This document shows positions 18,708 to 28,346 of a stretch of 64,000 nucleotides of DNA, piece after piece. The translations under genes were made by a program, and so were the position numbers. The stretch spans positions 2,264,001 through 2,328,000 of the forward strand of contig NZ_CP065424.1 of assembly GCF_017809215.1 (NCBI RefSeq), in the 5' to 3' direction. The notes beneath the pieces are model-generated. The model saw only the letters and a list, made by a program, of their open reading frames with translations. It was not told the DNA's origin and did not search any database. The stretch comes from Heyndrickxia oleronia. Lineage in GTDB: Bacteria > Bacillota > Bacilli > Bacillales > Bacillaceae_C. Each line of letters begins with the position of its first letter. The stretch's first letter is position 1.

Positions 18708-19472
18708 TTAAATTAGTTTTACTCCACTTATTAAGATCATTATGGCCATAATCGTTCTTAACGGTTTAACTGGTAGCTTAGAAGATAGGATGCTTCCTAC
18801 GATTACTCCTGGTATCGAGCCTAACAATAGGTTAATCGTTAATAGATAATTAACATTACCAATACCTGCATGCATAATACCAGCTGCAGTAACTAATAAA
18901 AAAGCATGTGCAATATCTGTTCCAACTAGTTCAGAAGGGCTCATTCTAAATAAATATAGCATAGCTAAAGCAAATAATGAACCTGCTCCTATGGAGGTTA
19001 AGCCTACAATGAAACCTAACACTGCTCCAACTATAATGGTTAACATGCGCTTTTCGTGTATGGATTTTAATTGAAAACGATTGAAGTTTAATTTATCCTT
19101 TCCAAAGGTTCTAATAAGGGTTGCAGATGCAACTAAAATTAATACATAACCTAATGCATGCTTAATGATTTGCTCTTGATTATGAAAGAAGGTATCAAAT
19201 AGATGGAGCATGCCAACAGCAAGGATAGCACTTGGTATACTTCCGATGGCGAGATTTTTTACTAACTGGAGGTTGATTGTTTTCTGCCGCCAGTGTTGAA
19301 TGGAACCAAAAAATTTTGTAATTGAGTTATAGAATAGATCAGTTCCTACAGCAATTGATGGGCTGATGCCCAATAGTATTAATATGGGTGTTAATAAAGC
19401 TGCTCCTCCAACACCCGTTAATCCTACCATAAAACCAATTAATATCCCCATTATAATAATGCCAATACTCAT
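18708..19472 (-). CDS. TauE/SafE family permease
   Basis: This 254-residue protein has about eight hydrophobic segments and the internal duplication typical of TauE/SafE (GFMVGLTGVGGAALLTP in the first half, GFIVGLTSIGAGSLFAL in the second). Members export sulfite, sulfonates or sulfoacetate, or move other small anions. The ATG at 19472 is preferred because GGAG lies 9 bases upstream; a TTG five codons earlier is the alternative. It stands alone between rpsN and the YIEGIA operon. A link to the sulfonate operon 10 kb away is tempting but not shown. Confidence 0.8.
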   Translation of the reverse strand: MSIGIIIMGILIGFMVGLTGVGGAALLTPILILLGISPSIAVGTDLFYNSITKFFGSIQHWRQKTINLQLVKNLAIGSIPSAILAVGMLHLFDTFFHNQEQIIKHALGYVLILVASATLIRTFGKDKLNFNRFQLKSIHEKRMLTIIVGAVLGFIVGLTSIGAGSLFALAMLYLFRMSPSELVGTDIAHAFLLVTAAGIMHAGIGNVNYLLTINLLLGSIPGVIVGSILSSKLPVKPLRTIMAIMILISGVKLI

Positions 19473-19594
19473 TTGCACACGCTCCAAACTTTCAAAGTCT
19501 AAAAATCAAGAAACCCATATCGATAATTTATGAAATGGGTATATACCTTGTTACAATCTAAATGTTAAAAATGGGTTGTATCAAAAGGGAATAA

Positions 19595-19626
19595 TTAAAA
19601 AAAGCCTTCTCGTGAGAAGACTTTTA
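19595..19626 (-). terminator. Terminator of the MFS/YIEGIA operon
   Basis: On the minus strand AAAGTCTTCTC pairs with GAGAAGGCTTT, followed by T residues, just downstream of the stop at 19630. Confidence 0.85.
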
Positions 19627-19629
19627 CAA

Positions 19630-20541
19630 TTATTTTTTTCCAAATAAATTAGTATCCATAACTGCCTCAGTTTTTTTGACACTTTCAAGTAGGGGAGTTT
19701 TTTTTACTGCTTCTATTATCCGATCAATATCATGCATAAGAGGAACTATGGCTAGGATGACTTTACCTGTTTCAAAATCTTTTCTTGTAAAGTGGTATCG
19801 CTTAACACCTACCGCTCTTACTGCTTCAAAAAGTGCCGCTTGTCTCTGACCAAGGTTATTTAATGTAAGGCTGAACTGGTATTCATGAGGGGTAATTATT
19901 ACTGCTAATCCTTCATTATTAAATAACTGGGATGCATAATCAGAGCCTATTAGATTAGAGACAAATAAATCATTGACATAAAGCTCTGAATCGCGTACTT
20001 CAATCTGACCTTGTTCCACTTCAGCAATATCTCCAATTGTTTTGCCCTTAGAAAATCTTTTTAAAATATAAAATATAATCAATCCGACAATGAAACCAAC
20101 TAAAATATTAATCCAATCACTTTTAGAATTTACAATTTGTATGGTCAATGCTGTAACAAATGCGACAACTAGAGAAAAATAATTTCTCGACTCAAAGGAT
20201 TTTGCTATTCCATCTATATATGCGTTTCCGCGAAATACATATTCAGTATTTTCAAGGTCTGTTAAACTTTCCTTTTCTGCTTTTCTAACATCTCTAAATT
20301 GCTGAATAGCTATGGCTAAAAAGGTCACTGCAACAAAATTTTTTGTTAGAAGGGCAGGAATAGCCACTGCCCCTAAAGCTGCAGAAATAAAGCCAGTAAC
20401 AATATGAATTAAATATCCATTAGGATAGCTTGGGTACTGACGGAAGTCCTCTTTTAATGAGAAAATTCTTGCAAGTGTTCCTACAATAATAGCTGTAACA
20501 ATCATGATGATATGTTCGTGTGAAATCGATTCTTGGTTCAT
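19630..20541 (-). CDS. YIEGIA-family membrane protein
   Basis: This 303-residue protein has about five hydrophobic segments in its first 175 residues and a soluble C-terminal half. The signature region reads GNAYIDGIAKSFESRNYF, matching the YIEGIA motif with Asp for Glu. The family occurs in spore-forming Firmicutes and its function is unknown. It is the last gene of a run with the small gene at 20572 (30 bases upstream) and the MFS gene at 20901, and is followed by a terminator. Co-expression suggests a membrane complex, but this is inference. Confidence 0.75.
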   Translation of the reverse strand: MNQESISHEHIIMIVTAIIVGTLARIFSLKEDFRQYPSYPNGYLIHIVTGFISAALGAVAIPALLTKNFVAVTFLAIAIQQFRDVRKAEKESLTDLENTEYVFRGNAYIDGIAKSFESRNYFSLVVAFVTALTIQIVNSKSDWINILVGFIVGLIIFYILKRFSKGKTIGDIAEVEQGQIEVRDSELYVNDLFVSNLIGSDYASQLFNNEGLAVIITPHEYQFSLTLNNLGQRQAALFEAVRAVGVKRYHFTRKDFETGKVILAIVPLMHDIDRIIEAVKKTPLLESVKKTEAVMDTNLFGKK

Positions 20542-20571
20542 TTCATCACTCCGTTAGTTAAGTGAAGATGC

Positions 20572-20856
20572 TTATTTGGGTTCATCTTCATTGTTTAAAT
20601 TGATTTTTTTGCAACCAACATATAAACAAGAGAAAATATCTAGACCCGACGTTGCTTTTGATAATCCTTTTAGATATGGAGTGACCAAATCTTTAAAATC
20701 TGAACCCACACCTTCTTCCTCTAATATGCCATATACATATAATTTCTTTTCTTCAAATAAAATAGCAACATTTCCTACTGCTTTGTTTGTTGAATCAACA
20801 ACATTTAATACTTGAAAATGCGGGTTAATAATCTCTGGTGAAAAATATATTTGCAA
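20572..20856 (-). CDS. Small protein co-encoded with YIEGIA protein
   Basis: The product has about 94 residues from the TTG at 20856, chosen because AAGGAG lies 9 bases upstream; the longer frame to 20901 has no ribosome site. It is soluble, alpha/beta-like, with two cysteines near the end (CLYVGC) and an acidic, Asn-rich tail. I do not recognise it with certainty; proteins of this size often accompany YIEGIA proteins. It lies between the MFS gene and the YIEGIA gene in one transcription unit. Confidence 0.6.
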   Translation of the reverse strand: MQIYFSPEIINPHFQVLNVVDSTNKAVGNVAILFEEKKLYVYGILEEEGVGSDFKDLVTPYLKGLSKATSGLDIFSCLYVGCKKINLNNEDEPK

Positions 20857-20900
20857 AACGATCAACTCCTTATGAACATAGTTTGTCCTATTCGAACGCA

Positions 20901-22145
20901 TTAAGTTAACTGTAATTTTTCAAACAAGGTATCTTTTTTATTTGAAGGTTCTTTTTTACTTACATGAATTAGTACTAAACATAAAAATCCAACAAACAAT
21001 GTTAAACCTGCTGTTATTAAGAACATTCCTGTACGAGACCACTCCATTAAAGAGCTAAAAATTGGTGGTCCGATAGCTACTCCTAGAAAACGGACTGATC
21101 CATACAGGGATGTGACGAATCCCCTACGATCTGAGGGGACAGATCCTGTAATAAAACTATTTATACAAGGGAGAACTAATCCTGTTCCGATACTGCTAAT
21201 CCCAAGTACAGAAAAAAAGGGGACTAAACTCTTAAAAAATACGAGCACTGAGAAAGATACAGTCATGAAAAGCAGTCCTAAAATAATTAAGGATTTCATT
21301 AAGCGCATATTCTTACCAATTTTACTACCGGTGATATAAGAGGTAATCGTCATGATTAAAAGAGGGATTGCGAGAATACTCCCTTTTAATAGTCCATTAA
21401 TATTATGCTCTTTTTCAAGAATATCAGAGATATAAAATAATACTCCAAATAGGGTAAATAAACATACTGCCCCAGTTAAATAGGCTGCAAACAACCAACG
21501 CCCTTCTGTCTTAAATACAGAAATTAGTCCTTTAACATATTTTCCAACAGGTGGCGGAGTTTTTTTCGACTTTTTTTCCTTTACAAAAAAAACCGTTAAC
21601 AGTATTGAAATGAGACAAAAAATGGGAAAAGCAAAAAAGGCAGCATACCAAAATAATATGGCAAGTAGTGAGCCGAGAATGGGGCTAATGACCTTACCAA
21701 AGCCATTTGAAGCTTCAACTAGCCCTAAAACTTTGCTTTGTTCTCCACCTTTAAATAAATCTCCAGTTAATGCCATTGCAATAGGGGCGGTGCCTGCAGC
21801 TCCGATTCCTTGCATGACTCTACCTGCGAGTATCCATATGTAGGCACTAGAGAACCAAGCTGCTGCCGCTCCTGCTAAAATTCCCCCGCTTCCGTAAAGG
21901 ATGAGAGAAGGAATAATAATTGCTTTCCTTGAAAAACGATCAGATAAATAGCCTAATATTGGGATGGATATTGCAGCAGCAATAGAAAAAACTGAGATGA
22001 TTAAGCTGATTTTAAACTGAGAAACATCTAGTTCTGTTCGCATTTTAGGTAGAATGGGAATTAACATAGAGTTCCCTAAGACCAAAATAAGTGGGATGGA
22101 CCCAATAGCCACTATGGTCAAGCCCTTTTGTTTCTGCTTTGGCAA
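20901..22145 (-). CDS. Major facilitator superfamily transporter, drug efflux type
   Basis: This 414-residue protein has twelve hydrophobic segments. Segment 2-3 loop motif A reads [10 protein letters not shown] and the segment 4 region has [14 protein letters not shown], typical of drug:H+ antiporters (DHA1). The start is TTG at 22145, behind AGGGGGT. It is the first gene of the operon with the small and YIEGIA genes. The upstream region has several ATGATC motifs that may be operator parts. The substrate is unknown. Confidence 0.8.
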   Translation of the reverse strand: MPKQKQKGLTIVAIGSIPLILVLGNSMLIPILPKMRTELDVSQFKISLIISVFSIAAAISIPILGYLSDRFSRKAIIIPSLILYGSGGILAGAAAAWFSSAYIWILAGRVMQGIGAAGTAPIAMALTGDLFKGGEQSKVLGLVEASNGFGKVISPILGSLLAILFWYAAFFAFPIFCLISILLTVFFVKEKKSKKTPPPVGKYVKGLISVFKTEGRWLFAAYLTGAVCLFTLFGVLFYISDILEKEHNINGLLKGSILAIPLLIMTITSYITGSKIGKNMRLMKSLIILGLLFMTVSFSVLVFFKSLVPFFSVLGISSIGTGLVLPCINSFITGSVPSDRRGFVTSLYGSVRFLGVAIGPPIFSSLMEWSRTGMFLITAGLTLFVGFLCLVLIHVSKKEPSNKKDTLFEKLQLT

Positions 22146-22581
22146 GAATAGTACCCCCTAATTAAAAAAATGGATTGATTTAAGATTCCTTCATTATCTT
22201 TTAATATGATCACATTATTAAAACAATGATCCATCAAAGATTAGTTTTAACCACAGATCATAACTTTTTATCCCATATACTTAATTGTTTTACATTATTT
22301 GAAATCATCATCTGATTTATTCATTAGATCATGAAATACTTCAATACTTCATTGAATGAGCCGAAAGTTATTTCCTCTTTAAACAAAGTCTGTTTTCATA
22401 CTTTTTTAGGTAGCTCTTTTCTGTGAAAATAAAACTCCGCCTTTAAGAATAATTTATTGAGTTTAAACTTGATTAAAATTGTGCAAGCTATAAATAATTT
22501 AATTTGGGCAATAGGAAAGCAGAGCTACCGAGTTTTTCGGTTTCTCGTTTAACTTTTCTGTTGTTTGTCTATAATGCTAAT
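22146..22581. other. Intergenic region between the MFS gene and IS110 remnant
   Basis: About 435 bases with no gene. It has ATGATC at 22206 and 22226 (20 bases apart) with two ATCAT inverses further on, possibly an operator of the MFS operon. GGTAGCTCT near 22409 and AGAGCTACC near 22522 form an inverted pair. One end of the IS element must lie near 22500-22580, but I cannot fix it. Confidence 0.4.
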
Positions 22582-23744
22582 TTAAGTTGACTCGTGGTAG
22601 GGTTCCTTATTCTGAAGCATATGATAGACAATAGTTAGCATTCGATGTCCGATGGCAACGAGTGCTTTTTTCTTTCCCCTTCTTGCAGCTAGTGACCAAT
22701 ATTTGATTCCTAATCTTTGTTTCCGACTTCTTGAAACAGCCCACGCAGCCTCACACAATGCAGATTTAATATGAGGATTTCCTTTAACCGTTTTAGTGTT
22801 TTTTTTCCTTCCGGCACTTTCGTGATTTCCGGGCGACAATCCTGCCCATGATGCAAGATGTTTAGAGGTTGGAAATTGTCCCATATCTACTCCTATTTCT
22901 GCAATGATAACAGCTGCCGTGTCTTTCTTTATTCCCGGCATTGTAATCAGAAGCTGTACTTCCTCCTGATAGTTGGATAAAATGACGTCGATTCTTTTCT
23001 CGATATCTGATATTAATTCTTCTAAATTAACAATGTGCATCCAAGATTGCTTAATAAGAAATAGCTGGTGATCATTTAATGTTCCAAATAGTGAGTCGGT
23101 AATCAATTGCTTTTTATGGGCCATTCTTCCATGTATTTTTTGTTCGACATCTTCTTGGTCGATATAACCTTCATTCATGAGTTGTTCCAACAGTTTTCGT
23201 CCTGATACTCCAAATACATCTGAAATAACTGTGCTTAATTTGATATTTGAGGACTCTAGTACCTTTTGATTCGGTTTTTTTCGGATGTCATGTGTCCAAT
23301 CCATTTTTTCTGAGCATGAGTCAAATCTCTTAAATTTCGAAAGTCTTCAGAAGGGACAAAACTTTTCTCTATTAAGCCATGTCTTAATAATTTAGCAATC
23401 CATTCAGCATCCGAAACATCTGTTTTCCTTCCAGGGACATTTTTAATCCTTTGAGCATTTGCCAAAGTAATATCAAAGAAATCCTCTAAGATATTGTATA
23501 CAGGTTTCCAGTAGACGCCTGTACTTTCCATTGCGATGTGGGTTACTTCCTTCTCCTCAAGCCATTTAAGAAGATGAAACAGGTCCTTCGTCAAAGTAGG
23601 AAATGTTTCGGTCTCCTTAACCAAGTCGGTCTCTGATTCTCCAAGAATGACGCAGGCAACTATTGTTTCCGAATGAACATCTAAGCCCGCACATCGTTTG
23701 TGCAATGTTTCCATTTCACTCCACCTTCTGAAAATATTCCACAA
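22582..23744 (-). pseudogene. IS110-family recombinase, single-base frameshift
   Basis: The N-terminal piece (162 codons from 23744) has the RuvC-like DEDD site: GLDVHSE, AMESTGVYW and KTDVSDAEWIAKLL. It stops at 23256. The C-terminal piece in the neighbouring frame carries the serine-containing transposase_20 domain (TMPGIKKDTAAVIIAEIG, LASWAGLSPGNHESAGRKK). The normal family reading near the join would be SEKNRIQKVLE; here one frame reads SEKNRIKRY-stop and the other NQKVLES, which a single missing base near 23266-23271 explains. The element is probably inactive unless the shift is a sequencing error or is bypassed by slippage on the nearby A7 run. Confidence 0.85.
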
Positions 23745-23950
23745 ACAGTGGAATGAATTTGAAATTAAACATTTTTCTGTTCGTAGTCATCTCTCGAAAT
23801 GAGAGAGCTAACAATGGGTTGTGCACCAAATTCATTCCAACAGTTTTCTCAACAGGGTAAAACCACCAATAAGAGCTACGTCATATACTCACTGTTTGTG
23901 GTATCTACATTATGGGGCAGTGAACCCATTTTCATTCTGGGTTGAGAGCG
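23739..23950 (-). ncRNA. Candidate IS110 bridge RNA region
   Basis: Upstream of the recombinase, the segment 23739-23761 is complementary to two separated segments: CCACAAACAGTG (23739-23750) with 23890-23901, and GGAATGAATTTG (23750-23761) with 23827-23838, both perfect over 12 bases. Inside are smaller hairpins (CTCTC/GAGAG near 23791-23806; GTTTT/AAAAC near 23842-23864), and AACCCA/TGGGTT at 23923-23943. This branched structure fits a bridge RNA, which in IS110 pairs with target and donor DNA. Identity is inferred; its ends are guesses. Confidence 0.45.
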
Positions 23951-24004
23951 AAAGATCATGAAAGTTTTCTCAGTAAAATGTAGAAGGTTGACAGTTTTCA
24001 ATCT

Positions 24005-24055
24005 ATATTTTTTAGTTGAAACTTTATCTAAAAAGTAAGAATGTTTGAGAAAAGA
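24005..24055 (-). repeat. Dispersed ~50-base repeat, copy A
   Basis: Read on the minus strand, this region matches 28781-28829 on the plus strand at roughly 38 of 46 positions, including identical CTTTTCTCAAACA and TAAAGTTT blocks. It lies between the IS110 element and galU. Confidence 0.6.
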
Positions 24056-24124
24056 GCAAATATAAACATTTATCTTCCTTTCATAGGAATAAAAACATTA
24101 TTTGAGTAAAGGTTATGATGAAGA

Positions 24125-24985
24125 TTAATAACGAAGTTGTTTCAGATACATTGCCATTTTTTCTTTCAAGTCTGGCCGGTTCAAGGCAAAATCAATGGAT
24201 GCTTGTAAAAATCCTAATTTATCGCCAATATCATATCGATTTCCCTTGATATTGTATGAAAAGATTGCTTCTTGATGGAGTAATAATTGTAAGGCATCAG
24301 TAAGCTGGATCTCCCCATTTTCGTCAGGTTTGACCTTTTCAATCATATCAAAAATAGCAGGAGTTAAAATATATCTACCTATTATGGCTTGTGTAGAAGG
24401 AGATTCTGCAATGGTTGGTTTTTCAATGAGGTGGTTTACTTTATATAGATCGCCAATCTGTTCTGTATAGCCGACAATCCCATATTTTCTAACCTCTGAG
24501 CGAGGAACCTCTTTACAACCTAGAATACTAGTCTTATTTCTTTGAAATTCACGAATCATCTGTTGTAAGGCCGGTTCTACACTATCAATAATATCGTCGC
24601 CAAGGAGGATAGCAAAAGGCTGATTACCGATAAATTTTTTAGCACATAAAACTGCATGCCCAAGTCCCAAAGGTTCTTTTTGTCTTACGTAATGGATATC
24701 AGCTAATTGAGAGATATTACGAATCATCTGAAGCATTTCAAATTTTCCGGTTTTATTTAATAACATTTCCATTTCAACGGATATATCAAAATGATCCTCA
24801 ATTGCCCGTTTATTTTTACCAGTTACGATAATTATATCTTCAATTCCTGAAGCGATGGCCTCCTCAACAATATATTGAATTGCTGGTTTATCAACAATTG
24901 GAAGCATTTCTTTGGGCTGTGCTTTTGTTGCTGGCAAAAAGCGGGTACCTAATCCTGCAGCAGGAATGACTGCTTTTTTTATCAT
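24125..24985 (-). CDS. galU: UTP-glucose-1-phosphate uridylyltransferase
   Basis: This 286-residue cytoplasmic enzyme makes UDP-glucose from UTP and glucose-1-phosphate. The nucleotide-binding start AAGLGTRFLPATKAQPKEMLP, the GLGHAVLCAK motif and the metal-binding GDDI are intact, and the length fits GalU/GtaB. AAGGGGTG precedes the ATG. It is divergent from the ykoS-ykoT-gtrA operon, whose glycosyltransferase may use related donors. Bacillus often has several paralogues (GtaB, YngB, YtdA); which one this is cannot be told. Confidence 0.93.
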   Translation of the reverse strand: MIKKAVIPAAGLGTRFLPATKAQPKEMLPIVDKPAIQYIVEEAIASGIEDIIIVTGKNKRAIEDHFDISVEMEMLLNKTGKFEMLQMIRNISQLADIHYVRQKEPLGLGHAVLCAKKFIGNQPFAILLGDDIIDSVEPALQQMIREFQRNKTSILGCKEVPRSEVRKYGIVGYTEQIGDLYKVNHLIEKPTIAESPSTQAIIGRYILTPAIFDMIEKVKPDENGEIQLTDALQLLLHQEAIFSYNIKGNRYDIGDKLGFLQASIDFALNRPDLKEKMAMYLKQLRY

Positions 24986-25152
24986 TTAGAACACCCCTTG
25001 TTATTTATTAGATGTCTTTTTATTTTGTATGAGAGGTGAAGGTTGTATTATCACAAATGAATGAGGAAGGAACAAGAGCAAAGAAATAGGAATATTATTC
25101 TATATTTTGCGAAACGATATTATCGTCAATACAATTTTATGAGGTGTAGCAA

Positions 25153-26832
25153 TTGCAATTGCAAAACAAAAAAAAAGAACAACTTATATTGATCATAGCA
25201 TTTCTGTTACTAGCGATTTTTGTTTCTCCACTATTTATTTTAGGAGAAGACGCTCATATCCGTGTACATGATAATTTGGATTCCAATTTAGCTTGGTATA
25301 AAGTTTTAGCAATGAGTGGACAATTAACTGGGCCATTAAATGGCTCTATTTCACAAATTATCAATGGGAATTTATCGCGAAATGCTTTCGGAACGGAGTT
25401 TAGTTTAATCGTTTGGCTGTATAAGTTATTTCCTACAATGATCGCTTATGCTCTTAGCCAAACGATTACAAGAGTCGTTGCTTTTATAGGGATGTACCTT
25501 TTACTAAAAAAGCATTTTCTATATGAAAAAGGCTGGGAAATCGTTAATGTCGGTACGGCACTTGCTTTTGCATTTACTCCTTTTTGGCCATCAGGTATGT
25601 TAAGTACGCTTGGGATGCCATTAGCCCTTTGGGCATTTTTAAATATTAGAAAAGGTGAAAGCTTACTTCGTAATTACGTAGTTCTAACTCTAATTCCGTT
25701 TTATTCTAGTATTGTGTTAGGCTTCTTTTTTTTCTTAACAGTAATGGGAATATTGTGGTTAGTAGATGTAATAAAGGGGAAAGGATGGAATCCTCGATTT
25801 ATCCTATCAATTATTTATATGACCTGTGTCTATTTCCTTGTTGAATATAGACTAGTTTATTCTTTTTTATTTGACCATGTGCCAAACAGTAGAGATGAAT
25901 ATTTTCATGCTAGACTGTCATTTTGGCATTGCATTCGTCTTACTTTTAAAAATTTTATTTTCGGTCATCATCATGTGGCAACTATCCATACACTTGTCAT
26001 TTTACCTGTCATGATTCTTGCTTTTTTTCTCATTATAGTAAAAAAACTGTGGAAGCAGGAAAAAGTGTTTGTTTCTTTATTTATATTAAATTTTGCGTTA
26101 TCTGCGTGGTATGCCTTTTGGTTTTATAAAGGTTGGCTTCCGCTAACGAAAATGTTTCATTTTATGGATACTTTTAATTTTGCAAGATTTCACTTTTTAA
26201 GACCGCTTATTATCTATGTATTATTTGCCCTATCATTAAAAATTCTTTTCAAGTATGGGAGCTTTCGGAAGTTAATCCTAGAAGGATTCGTGCTATTACA
26301 AATAATTGTCATTGTATTTTTTAATGAGGAGATCCTTTTTCGAGATAAACCATCAGTTAAGCAATTTTTTGCAGTGGAGCAATTCAATGAGATTAAAAAT
26401 TATATTAACTTGCCACTAGAAAGTTATCGTGTAGCAAGCATTGGACTCCATCCGGCTATTGCCCAATATAATGGGTTTTACACATTGGATACATACAATA
26501 ATTTTTATCCTTTAAGCTATAAATATCAGTTTCGAAAAATTATTGAAAAAGAACTTGCGAAAAATAAAACCATTCGAGTTTATTTTGATGAATGGGGTGG
26601 ACGTTGTTATATGTTTTCAAGCGAACTTGGAAAACATTATATGTTTAAAAAACACACAAAAAAAAGAGTGAAAAATTTAGAACTTAATACGGATGTTTTC
26701 AAGGAAATGGGAGGAAGATTTATTTTTTCTGCTGTTCCAATTGATAATGCTATCGATAATAATCTTGCCTTAGAAAAGGTTTTTGAATCAAAAAGCTCAG
26801 CATGGAAAATCTATCTTTATAAAGCATTGTAG
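25153..26832 (+). CDS. ykoS: YkoS-like multi-spanning membrane protein (DUF6044)
   Basis: This 559-residue protein has about eleven hydrophobic segments, with the conserved early loop HIRVHDNLDSNLAWYK and a C-terminal soluble part of about 180 residues. Layout and length match B. subtilis YkoS, probably a GT-C-type or glycan-related membrane enzyme. The TTG start at 25153 follows GAGGTG; another TTG lies two codons later. It is followed after 19 bases by a YkoT-like glycosyltransferase and a GtrA protein, a set for making and moving a polyprenyl-linked sugar to the envelope. The acceptor is unknown. Confidence 0.75.
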   Translation: MQLQNKKKEQLILIIAFLLLAIFVSPLFILGEDAHIRVHDNLDSNLAWYKVLAMSGQLTGPLNGSISQIINGNLSRNAFGTEFSLIVWLYKLFPTMIAYALSQTITRVVAFIGMYLLLKKHFLYEKGWEIVNVGTALAFAFTPFWPSGMLSTLGMPLALWAFLNIRKGESLLRNYVVLTLIPFYSSIVLGFFFFLTVMGILWLVDVIKGKGWNPRFILSIIYMTCVYFLVEYRLVYSFLFDHVPNSRDEYFHARLSFWHCIRLTFKNFIFGHHHVATIHTLVILPVMILAFFLIIVKKLWKQEKVFVSLFILNFALSAWYAFWFYKGWLPLTKMFHFMDTFNFARFHFLRPLIIYVLFALSLKILFKYGSFRKLILEGFVLLQIIVIVFFNEEILFRDKPSVKQFFAVEQFNEIKNYINLPLESYRVASIGLHPAIAQYNGFYTLDTYNNFYPLSYKYQFRKIIEKELAKNKTIRVYFDEWGGRCYMFSSELGKHYMFKKHTKKRVKNLELNTDVFKEMGGRFIFSAVPIDNAIDNNLALEKVFESKSSAWKIYLYKAL

Positions 26833-26851
26833 TAGTAGGAGGAGGGATTAA

Positions 26852-27889
26852 ATGGATCACCCGATTCTCACAATTGTTGTTCCCTGTTATAACGAAGAGG
26901 ATGTTTTAGAAGACTCCATTTTACAATTAGATCAGTTACTAATGAATTTGGAGGAAGAGGGACTAATATCGGATAAAAGTAAAATTCTTTTTGTTGATGA
27001 TGGAAGTAAAGATGATACTTGGAGAATGATTTATAAAGAAACCTTAAAAGGAGGAAGAATTAGAGGGTTAAAACTGTCAAGAAATGTTGGACATCAGCAT
27101 GCGCTCCTTGCTGGATTATTTTCTGCCAAAACAACTTCTGATTGTGTCATATCAATTGATGCTGATTTACAGGATGATATTCATGTTGTTCGTGATTTTT
27201 TAATTAAATTTCACGAAGGCTATGAAATCGTTTATGGAGTTAGAAGCAACAGAGATAGTGATACATTCTTTAAAAGGAGTACAGCTCAAAGCTTTTATAA
27301 ACTAATGAATATAATAGGAATTGATTTAGTGTATAATCATGCGGATTTCCGTTTAATGAGCAAACGTGCAATAGACGAGTTAGAACGTTTTGAAGAAGTT
27401 AATTTGTTTTTACGAGGAATTGTCCCACTAATAGGATTAAAATCCACACAAGTTTACTATGTGCGTAATAAAAGGTTGGCTGGTAAAACGAAGTACCCAT
27501 TAAAGAAAATGATTGCCTTTTCATTTGAAGGAATTACCTCTCTTTCGGTTACACCTATCCGTTTGGTGATGGTAGTAGGATTCTTGTCTTTCCTTATCAG
27601 CCTTGTATTTGGATGTTATTTTTTAGCATTAAAGTTTTTCGGTCATACAACGACTGGCTGGACTTCATTAATTACTTCTATATGGTTAATTGGCGGGTTA
27701 CAGTTAATGTCTATTGGTTTAGTGGGGGAATATATCGGTAAAATATATAAAGAGACGAAACGGCGACCTAAGTTTATTATCGAAATGGACACCTTAAATT
27801 TACCCATTCCCCGTCATTTAATAAATGCCGGAGGGAAAGATCATGAGCTCAATCGTACAAGCTTTAGAAATTTATCTGAAACGAACTAA
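26852..27889 (+). CDS. ykoT: GT2 family glycosyltransferase (YkoT/polyprenyl-phosphate type)
   Basis: This 345-residue protein starts with a GT-A fold (VVPCYNEEDVL, DDGSKDDTW, SIDADLQDD as the metal motif) and ends with two membrane segments (about residues 235-300), as in DPM1/GtrB/YkoT enzymes that load a sugar on undecaprenyl phosphate. AGGAGGAGGG precedes the ATG. Its 3' end overlaps the gtrA-like gene by 47 bases, typical for a GtrA-GtrB pair. The sugar is unknown; galU next door suggests glucose as a guess. Confidence 0.85.
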   Translation: MDHPILTIVVPCYNEEDVLEDSILQLDQLLMNLEEEGLISDKSKILFVDDGSKDDTWRMIYKETLKGGRIRGLKLSRNVGHQHALLAGLFSAKTTSDCVISIDADLQDDIHVVRDFLIKFHEGYEIVYGVRSNRDSDTFFKRSTAQSFYKLMNIIGIDLVYNHADFRLMSKRAIDELERFEEVNLFLRGIVPLIGLKSTQVYYVRNKRLAGKTKYPLKKMIAFSFEGITSLSVTPIRLVMVVGFLSFLISLVFGCYFLALKFFGHTTTGWTSLITSIWLIGGLQLMSIGLVGEYIGKIYKETKRRPKFIIEMDTLNLPIPRHLINAGGKDHELNRTSFRNLSETN

Positions 27890-28280
27890 TTCATTCATTC
27901 GTTTTTTGCTCGTCGGAATGATAAATACTCTTATCGGATTATTTATTATGTTCACGTTATTAAATGGTTTTCATCAACCATATTGGCTCTCCACTTTTAT
28001 AGGGAATGGGACTGGTGCATGTGTTAGTTATTTTTTAAACAGAGTATTTACGTTTCAAAGTAGAGTGGAGTTGAATAAAAGTGTAATTCTATTTATTGTG
28101 ACGATCCTTGTCTGTTACTATCTCTCCTATTCGCTCAGCCATTTGATTGTATATAATCTTTTAAGCACCATGATAAAAGGTTTCTACTTATCTGATGAAG
28201 AACAGGCGATCCTAATCGGGACTGGATTTTATACGATTATGAATTATTTAGGACAAAAGTACATTGTTTTTAAAAATTAA
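27843..28280 (+). CDS. GtrA family membrane protein (polyprenyl-sugar flippase)
   Basis: This 145-residue protein has four hydrophobic segments and the family signatures FIRFLLVGMINT near the start and NYLGQKYIVFKN at the end. GtrA proteins are thought to flip lipid-linked sugars across the membrane. The ATG at 27843 is chosen because CGGAGGG lies seven bases upstream; an earlier ATG at 27825 precedes that site. It overlaps the glycosyltransferase gene, implying coupled translation. Confidence 0.85.
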   Translation: MSSIVQALEIYLKRTNSFIRFLLVGMINTLIGLFIMFTLLNGFHQPYWLSTFIGNGTGACVSYFLNRVFTFQSRVELNKSVILFIVTILVCYYLSYSLSHLIVYNLLSTMIKGFYLSDEEQAILIGTGFYTIMNYLGQKYIVFKN

Positions 28281-28346
28281 ATACCTAATAATTCCTGACT
28301 GGATTTTATCAAAATGAAAGAAAATAATGAAGAAAGGGTGGGATGT

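Larger units (their letters stand above)
22582..23950 (-). mobile_element. IS110-family insertion sequence, recombinase frameshifted (ends uncertain)
   Basis: The element holds a DEDD-type IS110 recombinase broken into two frames, plus a structured non-coding stretch upstream of it (23739-23950), as in IS110 group elements, whose non-coding end encodes a bridge RNA. IS110 elements lack clear terminal inverted repeats, so the borders given are only the coding end and the last visible structure; true ends may lie up to a few hundred bases outside. Confidence 0.75.

Noticed and set aside
22409-22531. GGTAGCTCT/AGAGCTACC pair as terminal inverted repeats of the IS
   Set aside because: IS110 elements lack such terminal repeats, and the pair lies wholly on one side of the recombinase gene.
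23266-23290. Programmed frameshift in the IS110 recombinase at the A7 run
   Set aside because: The protein reading matches the family beyond the A7 run (SEKNRI), so the lost base lies after it; IS110 enzymes are not known to need frameshifting.
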